DNA of 18,406 nucleotides from Nitrospira bacterium HGW-Nitrospira-1 (GCA_002839535.1 PGYF01000011.1:1-18406); one strand, 5' to 3'; positions 1 through 7,384 are shown, numbered from the stretch's first letter. Numbers and translations: made by a program. Notes: generated by a model not told the origin, from the letters alone.

Positions 1-72
1 CCCGCATCAAGTGCGGGGCAGGCTCCCAATCCAGGATAGGGTATGGATTCCCCGGTCAAGCCGGAGAATGAC
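1..72. repeat. Partial copy of an interspersed palindromic repeat
   Basis: The first bases form a small hairpin: CCCGCA (1-6) pairs with TGCGGG (12-17) around a TCAAG loop. The stretch ends with GGTCAAGCCGGAGAATGAC (54-72). The reverse complement of that 19-mer recurs at 18365-18383 with one mismatch, and the 11-mer CCCGCATCAAG (1-11) recurs in direct orientation at 18384-18394. The arrangement suggests an element whose outer arms are inverted repeats and whose left arm is missing here because the window starts inside it. Similar non-coding elements with a 'GTCAAGCCGG-AATGAC' arm are common in environmental bacterial genomes; I infer that family from memory, not from a search. Confidence 0.6.
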
Positions 73-114
73 GGAGGGGGGTCGTGGAATGACGGAGGGT
101 GGTCGTGGAATGAC
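66..114. repeat. 21-bp tandem repeat, about 2.3 copies
   Basis: Two 21-bp units (66-86 and 87-107) differ at one position (G versus T). A third unit begins at 108 with GAATGAC and then diverges. Each unit starts with the GAATGACGGAGGG end of the adjoining interspersed element, so the array looks like slippage or duplication of that element's terminus. It is too short and has no spacers, so it is not a CRISPR. Confidence 0.7.
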
Positions 115-183
115 ATGATTTGTGACAAGAATGACCCACACGATTACGCGAAGACCCATTTTATTAAAGAATTATAAATTTAT

Positions 184-190
184 GAGGAGG
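184..190 (+). promoter_or_regulatory. Shine-Dalgarno of lysC, supports TTG start
   Basis: GAGGAGG lies five bases before the TTG at 196, a near-perfect ribosome-binding site. It is the main reason for accepting a TTG start for the aspartate kinase; the protein then begins at the usual place just before the K-Y-G-G-T-S motif. A TATAAA at 173-178 could be a -10 box, but I see no convincing -35 box. Confidence 0.75.
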
Positions 191-195
191 TTGAA

Positions 196-1416
196 TTGTC
201 ACTGATTGTTCAAAAATACGGCGGCACATCTGTTGGAAATATTGAGAGGATAAAGGCTGTTGCGGAGCGCGTTGCAAAGACGATAAAGGAAGGCAATCAG
301 GTTATTGTTGTTGTTTCGGCAATGGCCGGCGAAACAGACAAACTGATCGGTCTTGCGCAGCAGATATCTCCAAACCCGGGCGAAAGGGAAATGGACATGC
401 TTCTTTCCTCCGGTGAGAGGGTGACCAGCGCGCTGACCGCGATGGCGATTGAGGCCCTGGGCCACAAAGCCCGCGCCTTTACCGGCAGACAGGCTGGGAT
501 CATTACCAATACGATGCATACAAAGGCAAGGATTGAAAAGATCTCCGGAGAGAGGATAAAAAAAGCGATTGCTGAGGGCTATGCCGTTGTCATCGCAGGA
601 TTTCAGGGCGTAACTGAAGGCGAGTCGGACGTTACTACCCTTGGAAGGGGCGGTTCTGACCTCTCTGCTGTTGCTGTTGCGGCTGCTACAAATGCCGATC
701 TTTGCGAGATATATACTGATGTGGACGGCGTCTATACAACTGATCCGAATATTGTTCCTGAGGCAAGGAAGCTTGAAAAGATCTCCTATGAAGAGATGCT
801 TGAGCTGGCAAGTCTCGGGGCAAAGGTACTGCAAACACGGTCTGTCGAATTTGCGAAAAAGTTTAAGGTGCCTGTTGTTGTCAGGTCGAGTTTTAATTAT
901 AATCCGGGAACGCTTGTTGTTGAGGAGGATAAAGAGATGGAAAATGTTGTTGTATCCGGCATCGCCTATGATAAAAACCAGACAAAGATTACGGTAGTGA
1001 ATGTCCCTGACAAACCAGGGATTGCAGCCAGACTTTTTGACACTATCGCAGCGGCGAATGTCGTGGTTGATATGATAGTCCAGAACATAAGTAGCGACGG
1101 CAAATTCGCAGACATATCCTTTACCGTGCCAAAGACTGACACGAAGAAGGCGCTCGAGGTTACAGAGGCGGTTGCAAAGGAACTCGGAGCTGAGAGGGTT
1201 GACAAGAGAGAGGACACCAGCAAGGTCTCGATTATCGGGGTAGGCATGAGGACGCACTCGGGTGTTGCCGCAAAGATGTTCCAGGTGCTTGCAGGCCATA
1301 ATATCAATATCATGATGATCAGCACATCGGAGATAAAGGTCTCCTGTGTGATAGATCTGAAATTTACCGAGCTTGCCGTCAGAGTCCTGCACGAGGCCTT
1401 CGAGCTTGCCGGATAA
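196..1416 (+). CDS. lysC: Aspartate kinase
   Basis: This enzyme phosphorylates L-aspartate with ATP, the first committed step towards lysine, threonine, methionine and diaminopimelate, in the cytoplasm. The 406-residue protein has the amino-acid-kinase domain first (about 1-245), with the signature KYGGTSVG at residues 7-14, GRGGSDLSAVAVA near residue 150 and TDVDGVYTTDP near 175. Two ACT regulatory domains follow (about 260-400). Length and architecture match the single-function class (LysC of Bacillus/Geobacter type), not the fusion to homoserine dehydrogenase. ACT domains in this family bind lysine and/or threonine for feedback inhibition; which one cannot be read here. Translation starts at TTG with a strong upstream Shine-Dalgarno. 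The gene lies 28 bp upstream of cimA on the same strand and is probably co-transcribed with it. Confidence 0.96.
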   Translation: MSLIVQKYGGTSVGNIERIKAVAERVAKTIKEGNQVIVVVSAMAGETDKLIGLAQQISPNPGEREMDMLLSSGERVTSALTAMAIEALGHKARAFTGRQAGIITNTMHTKARIEKISGERIKKAIAEGYAVVIAGFQGVTEGESDVTTLGRGGSDLSAVAVAAATNADLCEIYTDVDGVYTTDPNIVPEARKLEKISYEEMLELASLGAKVLQTRSVEFAKKFKVPVVVRSSFNYNPGTLVVEEDKEMENVVVSGIAYDKNQTKITVVNVPDKPGIAARLFDTIAAANVVVDMIVQNISSDGKFADISFTVPKTDTKKALEVTEAVAKELGAERVDKREDTSKVSIIGVGMRTHSGVAAKMFQVLAGHNINIMMISTSEIKVSCVIDLKFTELAVRVLHEAFELAG

Positions 1417-1444
1417 GCTCGGGCAGACTGGAGAGAATGGAAAT

Positions 1445-3016
1445 ATGAGAAACATAGAGATATACGATACAACCTTACGGGACGGCGCTCAATCTGAGGA
1501 CATCTCCTTTTCTGTCGAGGACAAACTCAGGATTACCAAAAAACTCGATGACCTTGGAGTGCATTATATCGAGGGCGGATGGCCTGGTTCCAATCCCAGG
1601 GACATAGACTATTTCAAGAAGGTCAAAAAATTACAGCTGAAGAATTCCGGGCTGGTCGCCTTCGGAAGCACGCACAGGCCGAAGAAAAAACCTGAAAAAG
1701 ATGAGACCCTGAAGGCGCTGCTTGAAGCGAAAACTCCTACAATAACCATATTCGGGAAGACATGGGATTTTCATGTCAAGGAAGCCCTGAAGATATCCGA
1801 AGAAGAAAACCTCGCTATTATCCATAATTCTGTCGCCTATCTGAAAAAGCATGTGGACAGAGTTTTTTTTGACGCAGAGCATTTCTTTGACGGGTATGTG
1901 AATAATCCCGGGTATGCCCTGAAGTGTCTTGCTGCTGCGCAGGACGCAGGCGCGGACTATCTTGTCCTCTGCGATACAAACGGCGGGACAATCACCACGA
2001 CGCTGCGGGAGACAGTCAGAAAGGTCGTGAAGAATTTTAAAACGCCGGTCGGCATTCATGTGCATAATGACATCGACTGCGCGGTTGCAAACTCAATTAT
2101 TGCCGTTGAGTCCGGCGCTTCCCAGGTGCAGGGAACGATCAACGGCATTGGAGAGAGGTGCGGGAATGCAAACCTTATCTCGATCATACCGAACATACAA
2201 CTGAAGCTCGGGATAAAGTGCATCCTGCCGGAACAGATGAAAAAACTCCGTGAGGTATCGAGGTTCGTAAATGAAATAGCCAACCTGAGTCATTTCAAGC
2301 GTCAGCCATATACCGGCGACAGCGCATTTGCCCATAAGGCGGGGATCCATGTCAGCGCTATACGGAAGCGTCCCGAGACCTATGAACATATCAGGCCGGA
2401 AATGGTAGGGAATTCACAGCGCGTTTTGATATCCGACCTTGCAGGCAGAAGCAATATTCTGAGAAAGGCCGAGGAATTCGGGATAAAGATGACGAGCGAT
2501 TCCACGCAGCTTCAGGATATCGTGACCACGCTGAAGGACCTTGAAAACCATGGGTTTCAGTTTGAAGGCGCTGAGGCTTCGTTTGAGATCCTTATGAAAA
2601 AGGCGCTCGGTCTTCATAAAAAGTTTTTTGACCTCATGGGGTTCAGGGTAATTATAGAGAAGAGAAAAGAGGGCGAAGAGCCGCTGAGCGAGGCAACGAT
2701 TATGCTGAAGGTGAGCGGCCATACAGAGCATACTGCGGCAACAGGGAATGGCCCTGTGAATGCGCTTGATAATGCCCTGAGAAAGGCCCTTGAGAAGTTT
2801 TATCCTGAGCTGAAGGAAGTAAAACTCCTTGATTATAAAGTCCGCGTACTGACTGCCGGAAAGGGAACAACAGCAAAGGTGCGTGTGCTCATTGAATCAG
2901 GCGATAAGGACAAGCGCTGGGGGACCGTCGGGGTCTCGGAAAATATCATAGAGGCTTCGTACCAGGCCCTGGTTGACGGCATTGATTACAAGCTGCTTCA
3001 GGGGAAACGGCTGTAA
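1445..3016 (+). CDS. cimA: (R)-citramalate synthase
   Basis: It condenses acetyl-CoA with pyruvate to (R)-citramalate, the first step of the threonine-independent route to 2-oxobutanoate and isoleucine. The 523-residue product has an N-terminal HMGL-like TIM barrel with TLRDGAQ (residues 10-16), the EGGWPGSNP segment near residue 43, and the metal-binding HVHND near residue 205. A C-terminal LeuA-type regulatory/dimer domain ends it (about 390-520). The GGWPGSNP motif and length fit the long CimA subfamily (TIGR00977 type) rather than 2-isopropylmalate or homocitrate synthase, though these are close relatives. An in-frame ATG upstream at 1373 would overlap lysC; I chose ATG 1445 because GGAGAG at 1430-1435 precedes it and the conserved N-terminus starts there. 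Position next to lysC matches Geobacter-type gene order. Confidence 0.92.
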   Translation: MRNIEIYDTTLRDGAQSEDISFSVEDKLRITKKLDDLGVHYIEGGWPGSNPRDIDYFKKVKKLQLKNSGLVAFGSTHRPKKKPEKDETLKALLEAKTPTITIFGKTWDFHVKEALKISEEENLAIIHNSVAYLKKHVDRVFFDAEHFFDGYVNNPGYALKCLAAAQDAGADYLVLCDTNGGTITTTLRETVRKVVKNFKTPVGIHVHNDIDCAVANSIIAVESGASQVQGTINGIGERCGNANLISIIPNIQLKLGIKCILPEQMKKLREVSRFVNEIANLSHFKRQPYTGDSAFAHKAGIHVSAIRKRPETYEHIRPEMVGNSQRVLISDLAGRSNILRKAEEFGIKMTSDSTQLQDIVTTLKDLENHGFQFEGAEASFEILMKKALGLHKKFFDLMGFRVIIEKRKEGEEPLSEATIMLKVSGHTEHTAATGNGPVNALDNALRKALEKFYPELKEVKLLDYKVRVLTAGKGTTAKVRVLIESGDKDKRWGTVGVSENIIEASYQALVDGIDYKLLQGKRL

Positions 3017-3070
3017 CAGCCAACAGATATTGGCCGGCCTCAACTTAAGTAATAAGCATAAGGAGGAAAG

Positions 3071-3505
3071 GTGAAATATCAGGTTGGCAGACCAGGAAGG
3101 ATTATTGTCGCAAGATTTGAAGACAGGGAGGATGTGCTCGGCAATCTTGCTGATATTGTGAAAAAGGAAGATATAAAGGCCGCAGTGTTCCATGTTGTCG
3201 GCGGCATGAGAGAGGGCAGCATCGTGGTTGGTCCCGAGAGAGACGAGTTCCCGCCGACGCCTGTCTGGAAGCATCTGGGGGAGAGCCATGAAGTTGTCGG
3301 ATTCGGCACTATTTTTTGGCAGGGCGACGAGCCGAAGATACATTTTCACGGCGCCTTCGGCAAAAAAGATATGGTCAAGGTCGGCTGTCTCAGAGAAAAC
3401 TCGGAGACCTTTCTGGTGCTTGAAGCAGTGATTATGGAACTGGATGGAATAACGGCAAAAAGGGAACTGGACCCTGTCTCAAAGATGGCGCTTCTGAAAT
3501 TATAA
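3071..3505 (+). CDS. PPC/DUF296 domain protein, function unknown
   Basis: This 144-residue protein is a single PPC (plants and prokaryotes conserved, DUF296) domain. Visible hallmarks are an early GR-x-I-V-A-RF strand, VVGGMREGSIVVGP at residues 42-55, and KIHFHGAFG at 89-97 with two histidines that may bind metal (inference). The tail holds LEAVIMEL near 117-124. In plants the domain is attached to AT-hook DNA-binding proteins; the stand-alone bacterial versions form trimers and have no established role. Here there is no AT-hook or other extension. It starts at GTG directly after an AGGAGGAAAG ribosome-binding site (3061-3070), 54 bp after cimA, so it may share its transcript. It ends only 5 bp from the convergent galE. 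A link to amino-acid synthesis is suggested by position only. Confidence 0.85.
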   Translation: MKYQVGRPGRIIVARFEDREDVLGNLADIVKKEDIKAAVFHVVGGMREGSIVVGPERDEFPPTPVWKHLGESHEVVGFGTIFWQGDEPKIHFHGAFGKKDMVKVGCLRENSETFLVLEAVIMELDGITAKRELDPVSKMALLKL

Positions 3506-3510
3506 AAACC

Positions 3511-4494
3511 TCATTCTTTCCTGCGCAGCTTCTTCTCCCATTGCCATGCTGTCTTGATAATATACTCAAGGTCATCGTAGGCAGGTTGGAAGCCAAGTTC
3601 GTCTCTTATCCTCGAGCAATCGGCGATCAGTGAAGGGGGGTCGCCTATCCTCCTCGCCGTCTCATTTACCTTGAAATCAACGCCTGTCACCTGTTTCACC
3701 TTTTCTGCAACTTCCCTTACGGAATAGCCATGACCGTAGCCGCAATTAAAGACCCTGCTTCTATTCCCTGCCAACAGATAATCGAGCGCGAGCAGGTGGG
3801 CGTTGACAAGATCATCGACATGGATGTAGTCCCGTATACACGTGCCGTCGGGAGTATCATAGTCAGTACCGAATATATTCAACTGTTCCCTCAGCCCGAG
3901 AGCAGTTCTGAGAGATACGGTAATCAGGTGAGTTGCCTCCTTATACCTCTGACCGATCCGGGAGAGGGGGTCAGCGCCTGCGACATTAAAATATCTCAGG
4001 GCAACATATCTCAGATCCGACGAAAGGCTTACGTCCCTGAGCGCCTGCTCAACCATAAGCTTGGAGGCGCCATAGGGGTTAATCGGACGCAGAAAGGCGT
4101 CCTCTGCGACAGGCATTTTCTCCGGTATGCCATAGACACCGGCAGTGGAGGAAAAGATAAATTCAGTGACATGGTGTCTGGTGCAGGCTTCTATAAGGTT
4201 CAGGGCGTTTGAAAAATTGTTCCGGTAATACTTGATCGGGTTCCTCACTGATTCGTCCACTACAATATGGGCTGCAAAATGCACCACAGCATCGAACTTC
4301 TCTGCGCGAAACAGCGCATCGAGTGTCTGCATGTCCGACAGGTCTGCCGTAACCAGCCTGCCGTAGAGGAGGGAATCTTTATTCCCTGTTGAGAGGTTGT
4401 CATATACAACGATATCGTGATTTCCCTTTTCACCGAGGGCCTTTACCATATGGCTTCCTATATATCCTGCGCCGCCTGTGACAAGTATCTTCAT
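3511..4494 (-). CDS. galE: UDP-glucose 4-epimerase
   Basis: It interconverts UDP-glucose and UDP-galactose (or the N-acetyl forms), supplying galactosyl donors for surface polysaccharide. The 327-residue protein is a standard extended short-chain dehydrogenase. It has the NAD-binding GGAGYIGSH at residues 7-15, YDNLSTGNKDSL near 31-42, FSSTAGVYG at 114-122 with catalytic Ser/Thr, and the catalytic YGASK (Tyr141, Lys145). Further on come RYFNVAGAD and GTCIRDYIHVDDL, which place it in the GalE group rather than among dehydratases. The ATG at 4494 has GGGGA nine bases upstream. It follows the sugar dehydrogenase gene with a 72-bp gap holding a possible terminator, so the two may be only partly co-transcribed. 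It faces the PPC gene tail to tail. Confidence 0.93.
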   Translation of the reverse strand: MKILVTGGAGYIGSHMVKALGEKGNHDIVVYDNLSTGNKDSLLYGRLVTADLSDMQTLDALFRAEKFDAVVHFAAHIVVDESVRNPIKYYRNNFSNALNLIEACTRHHVTEFIFSSTAGVYGIPEKMPVAEDAFLRPINPYGASKLMVEQALRDVSLSSDLRYVALRYFNVAGADPLSRIGQRYKEATHLITVSLRTALGLREQLNIFGTDYDTPDGTCIRDYIHVDDLVNAHLLALDYLLAGNRSRVFNCGYGHGYSVREVAEKVKQVTGVDFKVNETARRIGDPPSLIADCSRIRDELGFQPAYDDLEYIIKTAWQWEKKLRRKE

Positions 4495-4520
4495 CTGCCG
4501 TTATCCCCAAAAATTATTTT

Positions 4521-4554
4521 ATTCAAAAAATGCAGCTGATTGCATTTTTTGGAT
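4521..4554 (-). terminator. Terminator-like hairpin between sugar dehydrogenase and galE
   Basis: A near-perfect stem: CAAAAAATGCA (4524-4534) pairs with TGCATTTTTTG (4541-4551) around a six-base loop, and three more outer pairs (one wobble) extend it. Read on the minus strand, an A-tract precedes and a T-tract follows the short GC core, as in a weak or bidirectional intrinsic terminator. The core is AT-rich, so it may be only an attenuator between the dehydrogenase and galE. Confidence 0.5.
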
Positions 4555-4566
4555 TTATTCAATTTC

Positions 4567-5934
4567 TTATGCCTTCACTATCTTGTTCGACCGAATCTTT
4601 TCCGTTGCATTTCTTGTGTCAACGACTAATTTGCCGTGCTTTACGATAAAGGGGTAATCATACACCGAATGATTTGTCGATATAAGTACGCAGTCGTATT
4701 TTTTTAAGTTTTTCTCTGTTAAGGGAACAGAGGACATCCTGAGGTCATAGTCCCTCATCTTATGGGTCTTCGGCACATAGGGATCGTTATAGTCAACCAT
4801 TGCGCCCTTTCCCTGCAACATGGTAATGAGTTTCAGCGACGGTGACTCCCTTACATCGTCAATGTCTTTTTTGTAGGAAAGCCCGAGCACAAGAACCCGC
4901 GCCCCCTTGATGCCCTTGCCGCGCGCATTGAGGGCATCAACAACCTTTTCTACGACATAATAGGGCATGCCGGTATTTATGTCGCCCGCAAGCTCTATAA
5001 ACTTTGTATGAAAGTCATATTCCCTGGCCTTCCATGTAAGGTAAAAGGGATCTATCGGGATGCAGTGGCCGCCTAAGCCAGGCCCGGGATAAAAGGCATG
5101 GAACCCAAACGGTTTTGTCCTGGCAGCATGGATAACCTCCCAGATATCTATATCCATACGATCAAAACACATCTTCAGTTCATTGACAAGGGCGATATTG
5201 ACAGCCCTGTAAATATTTTCAAGAAGTTTGCCCGCCTCAGCAACCCTGGTGGAAGATACAGGGACGGTCTGAGCCACGATCTGACTGTACAATGCATCGG
5301 CTGCCTTAAGACAGTCTGGGGTATATCCGCCGACAACCTTCGGTATGGTGGATGTAGAAAAATCCTGGTTGTTCGGGTCTTCCCGTTCAGGAGAATACGC
5401 AAGAAAAAAGTCAACGCCTGCCTTGAGACCTTTCTTCTCGAGGATAGGTCTCATGTCCTCATCGGTTGTCCCGGGATAGGTAGTGCTTTCGAGTGAAATA
5501 AGATGGCCCGGTCTCAGGTATCTGAGGATCGTCTCTGTGGTATTTATCACATATGACATATCAGGCTCCCGGTGTTCATTTAACGGGGTAGGGACGCAGA
5601 TGATGATACAGTCTGTTGTTTTAATTTTCGAAAAATCAGTCGTGGGAGAAAAACGGCCGGTCTTGTTCATGGAGACAATCTTTTCAGCAGAAATATGTTT
5701 GATATAAGTCTTTCCGTTTTTAAGAAGCCCAATTTTCTTCTCGTCAAGGTCAAAGCCCCTCACTGTGAACCCAGCCCTGATGAATTCAAGCGCAAGGGGA
5801 AGTCCGACATAGCCCAATCCAATGACGCCGACAGATACGGTCCTTTTATTGATGCCTTGCAATAATTTTTCCAGTCTTGCTGATCTCTTTGACAATATAT
5901 TCTCCCGTGCTTTTTTCATCTTGAAAATATTCAT
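4567..5934 (-). CDS. UDP-N-acetylhexosamine / UDP-glucose 6-dehydrogenase family protein (WbpA/WecC-like)
   Basis: It oxidises the C6 hydroxyl of a UDP-sugar to a uronic acid with two NAD+, providing a precursor for O-antigen or capsule. The 455-residue protein has the Rossmann motif GLGYVG (residues 39-44), the central dimer region, catalytic Cys291 in GLGGHCIPIDPFYL, and the C-terminal UDP-binding domain with LGLSYKKDIDDVRESPS. The PTPLNEHREPDMSYV segment and SPEREDPNN resemble WbpA, which acts on UDP-N-acetylglucosamine; substrate is therefore likely UDP-GlcNAc or UDP-ManNAc, but this cannot be proved here. No clear Shine-Dalgarno precedes the ATG at 5934; Met6 (5919) is an alternative. 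The first 30 residues are a basic leader ahead of the Rossmann fold, longer than in many homologues. galE follows on the same strand. Confidence 0.88.
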   Translation of the reverse strand: MNIFKMKKARENILSKRSARLEKLLQGINKRTVSVGVIGLGYVGLPLALEFIRAGFTVRGFDLDEKKIGLLKNGKTYIKHISAEKIVSMNKTGRFSPTTDFSKIKTTDCIIICVPTPLNEHREPDMSYVINTTETILRYLRPGHLISLESTTYPGTTDEDMRPILEKKGLKAGVDFFLAYSPEREDPNNQDFSTSTIPKVVGGYTPDCLKAADALYSQIVAQTVPVSSTRVAEAGKLLENIYRAVNIALVNELKMCFDRMDIDIWEVIHAARTKPFGFHAFYPGPGLGGHCIPIDPFYLTWKAREYDFHTKFIELAGDINTGMPYYVVEKVVDALNARGKGIKGARVLVLGLSYKKDIDDVRESPSLKLITMLQGKGAMVDYNDPYVPKTHKMRDYDLRMSSVPLTEKNLKKYDCVLISTNHSVYDYPFIVKHGKLVVDTRNATEKIRSNKIVKA

Positions 5935-5970
5935 TAAAAATTTATATCGGGCTGCGTAGGTAAAAATACT

Positions 5971-6000
5971 TTAACATTATTTTTCCGCCTTTGCTATAAA
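5971..6000 (+). promoter_or_regulatory. Candidate sigma70 promoter for the HesB-like/hemB pair
   Basis: TTAACA (5971-5976; five of six to TTGACA) and TATAAA (5995-6000; five of six to TATAAT) are separated by 18 bp in the divergent spacer. Transcription from here would give a leader of about 70 bases before ATG 6076, which has GGAGGT at 6065-6070. A weaker pair, TTGCTT (6017-6022) and TATTCT (6041-6046), also with an 18-bp spacer, is an alternative. Confidence 0.45.
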
Positions 6001-6075
6001 GCCCTTGCCCAAAAGCTTGCTTTTTCAGCCGGTTTTTTCCTATTCTAAAAATAACTATATTTTTGGAGGTTTATT

Positions 6076-6405
6076 ATGTTGAAAATATCTGATACCGCTG
6101 CTGAAAAGACAAAGGAAATACTCAAGGCCGAAGGCAAGGAAGGCTGGGGGCTAAGGGTATTTATCCATGGCTCAGGCTGTTGCGGTCCAAGCTACGGCAT
6201 GGACTTGAATGAGAATGCGTCCGAAGGGGACAAGATCATTGAGAAAAACGGCCTCAAGGTCTTCGTTGACAAAGAGGCCGCCGAGAAGCTGGGCAACAAG
6301 GAAATTGATTATATCAAGAACGAGCAGGGCGAAGGCTTTGTGATTAACGGCAATGAGCCGCCTGCAGCTTCATCGTGCGGTTCAGGCTGCAAATCCTGCG
6401 GATAA
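6076..6405 (+). CDS. HesB/IscA-like protein (Cys form of the HesB-like selenoprotein family)
   Basis: This 109-residue protein has the A-type Fe-S carrier (HesB/IscA) fold pattern: LRVFIHGSGCCGPSYGMDL at residues 26-44, GLKVFVDKEAAEKL at 59-72 and a cysteine-bearing C-terminus. Cysteines lie at 35, 36, 101, 105 and 108. Classical IscA/ErpA uses one Cys near 35 and a CxC (CGCG) near the end; here the tail is CGSGCKSCG, so the cluster- or metal-binding geometry differs. The SGCCGPSYGMDL segment resembles the HesB-like family (TIGR01911 type) in which some members carry selenocysteine at the conserved Cys; here all positions are ordinary Cys codons with no in-frame TGA. It has a strong ribosome-binding site (GGAGGT) and ends 7 bp before hemB, so the pair is very likely one transcript. 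A role in Fe-S or redox chemistry is inferred. Confidence 0.82.
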   Translation: MLKISDTAAEKTKEILKAEGKEGWGLRVFIHGSGCCGPSYGMDLNENASEGDKIIEKNGLKVFVDKEAAEKLGNKEIDYIKNEQGEGFVINGNEPPAASSCGSGCKSCG

Positions 6406-6412
6406 ACCAAAC

Positions 6413-7384
6413 ATGTTTCCAATACACAGGCCGCGAAGGATAAGAAAAAATGAGACCATCAGGAGAATGGTGAGGGAGACCTCGCTTTCTCCTGATGACT
6501 TTATCTACCCGCTCTTTGTGACCTATGGGAAAAACGTCCGTAAAGAGATAAAATCAATGCCCGGCTGTTTCCAGGAATCGGTGGACAGTGTAGTCAGACA
6601 TACCGAAGAGGTCTGGTCGCTCGGCATTCCTGCCGTAATACTCTTCGGCATTCCGGAGCGCAAAGACGAGATTGGTTCCGGCGCTTATGATCCACACGGT
6701 GTTGTACAAAAAGCGATCCAGGCCATCAAGAATAAAATACCTGAACTCTACGTGATCACCGACGTCTGCATGTGCGAGTACACCAGCCATGGTCACTGCG
6801 GGATAATCGAAAACAATGACGTCAAAAACGATCCAACACTCGAGGCGCTCGCAAAAGAAGCAGTTTCCCATGCAAGGGCAGGGGCTGATATGGTTGCCCC
6901 GTCGGATATGATGGACGGCCGGGTCGAGGCGATCAGGACAGCCCTCGATGCGGAAGGGTTCCCGGAGATACCGATCATGAGTTATGCGGCAAAATACGCC
7001 TCCGCATTCTACGGACCTTTCAGGGACGCCGCTGAATCAACACCCCAGTTCGGCGACCGGCGCTCTTACCAGATGGACCCTGCAAACAGGAGAGAGGCCT
7101 TAAAGGAAGTTGCCCTGGACATCGAAGAGGGCGCGGACATTGTAATGGTAAAGCCCGCAATGACATACCTTGACGTCATTTCCGATATCAAGGAAAACTT
7201 TGACCTGCCGGTTGCTGCCTATAATGTGAGCGGCGAATACTCTGTTATTAAGGCCGCTGCAAAACTAGGCTGGATAGACGAAGAACGCGCGATGATGGAG
7301 GTGCTGACTTCCATTAAACGCGCAGGGGCAGATATCATACTCACGTATTTTGCAAAAGAGGCAGCGAAGGTTCTCAATAGATAA
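6413..7384 (+). CDS. hemB: Delta-aminolevulinic acid dehydratase (porphobilinogen synthase)
   Basis: HemB joins two 5-aminolevulinate molecules into porphobilinogen for heme, siroheme and corrinoid synthesis. The 323-residue protein has the two active-site lysines, Lys194 (YAAKYAS) and the Schiff-base Lys247 (MVKPA). It also has the three-cysteine zinc site at Cys119, Cys121 and Cys129 in VCMCEYTSHGHCG, so it is the zinc-dependent rather than the magnesium-only type. MPGCFQESVD and PSDMMDGRV are also typical. A longer in-frame reading from 6353 overlaps the HesB-like gene and has no family-like residues; ATG 6413 gives the standard N-terminus (MFPIHRPRR). The Shine-Dalgarno is weak, consistent with translation following on from the upstream gene 7 bp away. 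It converges on comEC with a 17-bp gap. Confidence 0.97.
   Translation: MFPIHRPRRIRKNETIRRMVRETSLSPDDFIYPLFVTYGKNVRKEIKSMPGCFQESVDSVVRHTEEVWSLGIPAVILFGIPERKDEIGSGAYDPHGVVQKAIQAIKNKIPELYVITDVCMCEYTSHGHCGIIENNDVKNDPTLEALAKEAVSHARAGADMVAPSDMMDGRVEAIRTALDAEGFPEIPIMSYAAKYASAFYGPFRDAAESTPQFGDRRSYQMDPANRREALKEVALDIEEGADIVMVKPAMTYLDVISDIKENFDLPVAAYNVSGEYSVIKAAAKLGWIDEERAMMEVLTSIKRAGADIILTYFAKEAAKVLNR

Noticed and set aside
66..114. Possible CRISPR array
   Set aside because: Units are directly adjacent without spacers, only two full copies exist, and no cas gene is in the window.
199..1455. 418-residue open frame antisense to lysC
   Set aside because: It is in register with the lysC codons, so it stays open simply because lysC hardly uses TTA, CTA or TCA codons. 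The translated sequence shows no family features, and lysC has full motif support.
6178..6184. Selenocysteine site in the HesB-like gene
   Set aside because: The relevant codons are ordinary Cys codons (TGT TGC); there is no in-frame TGA before the stop.
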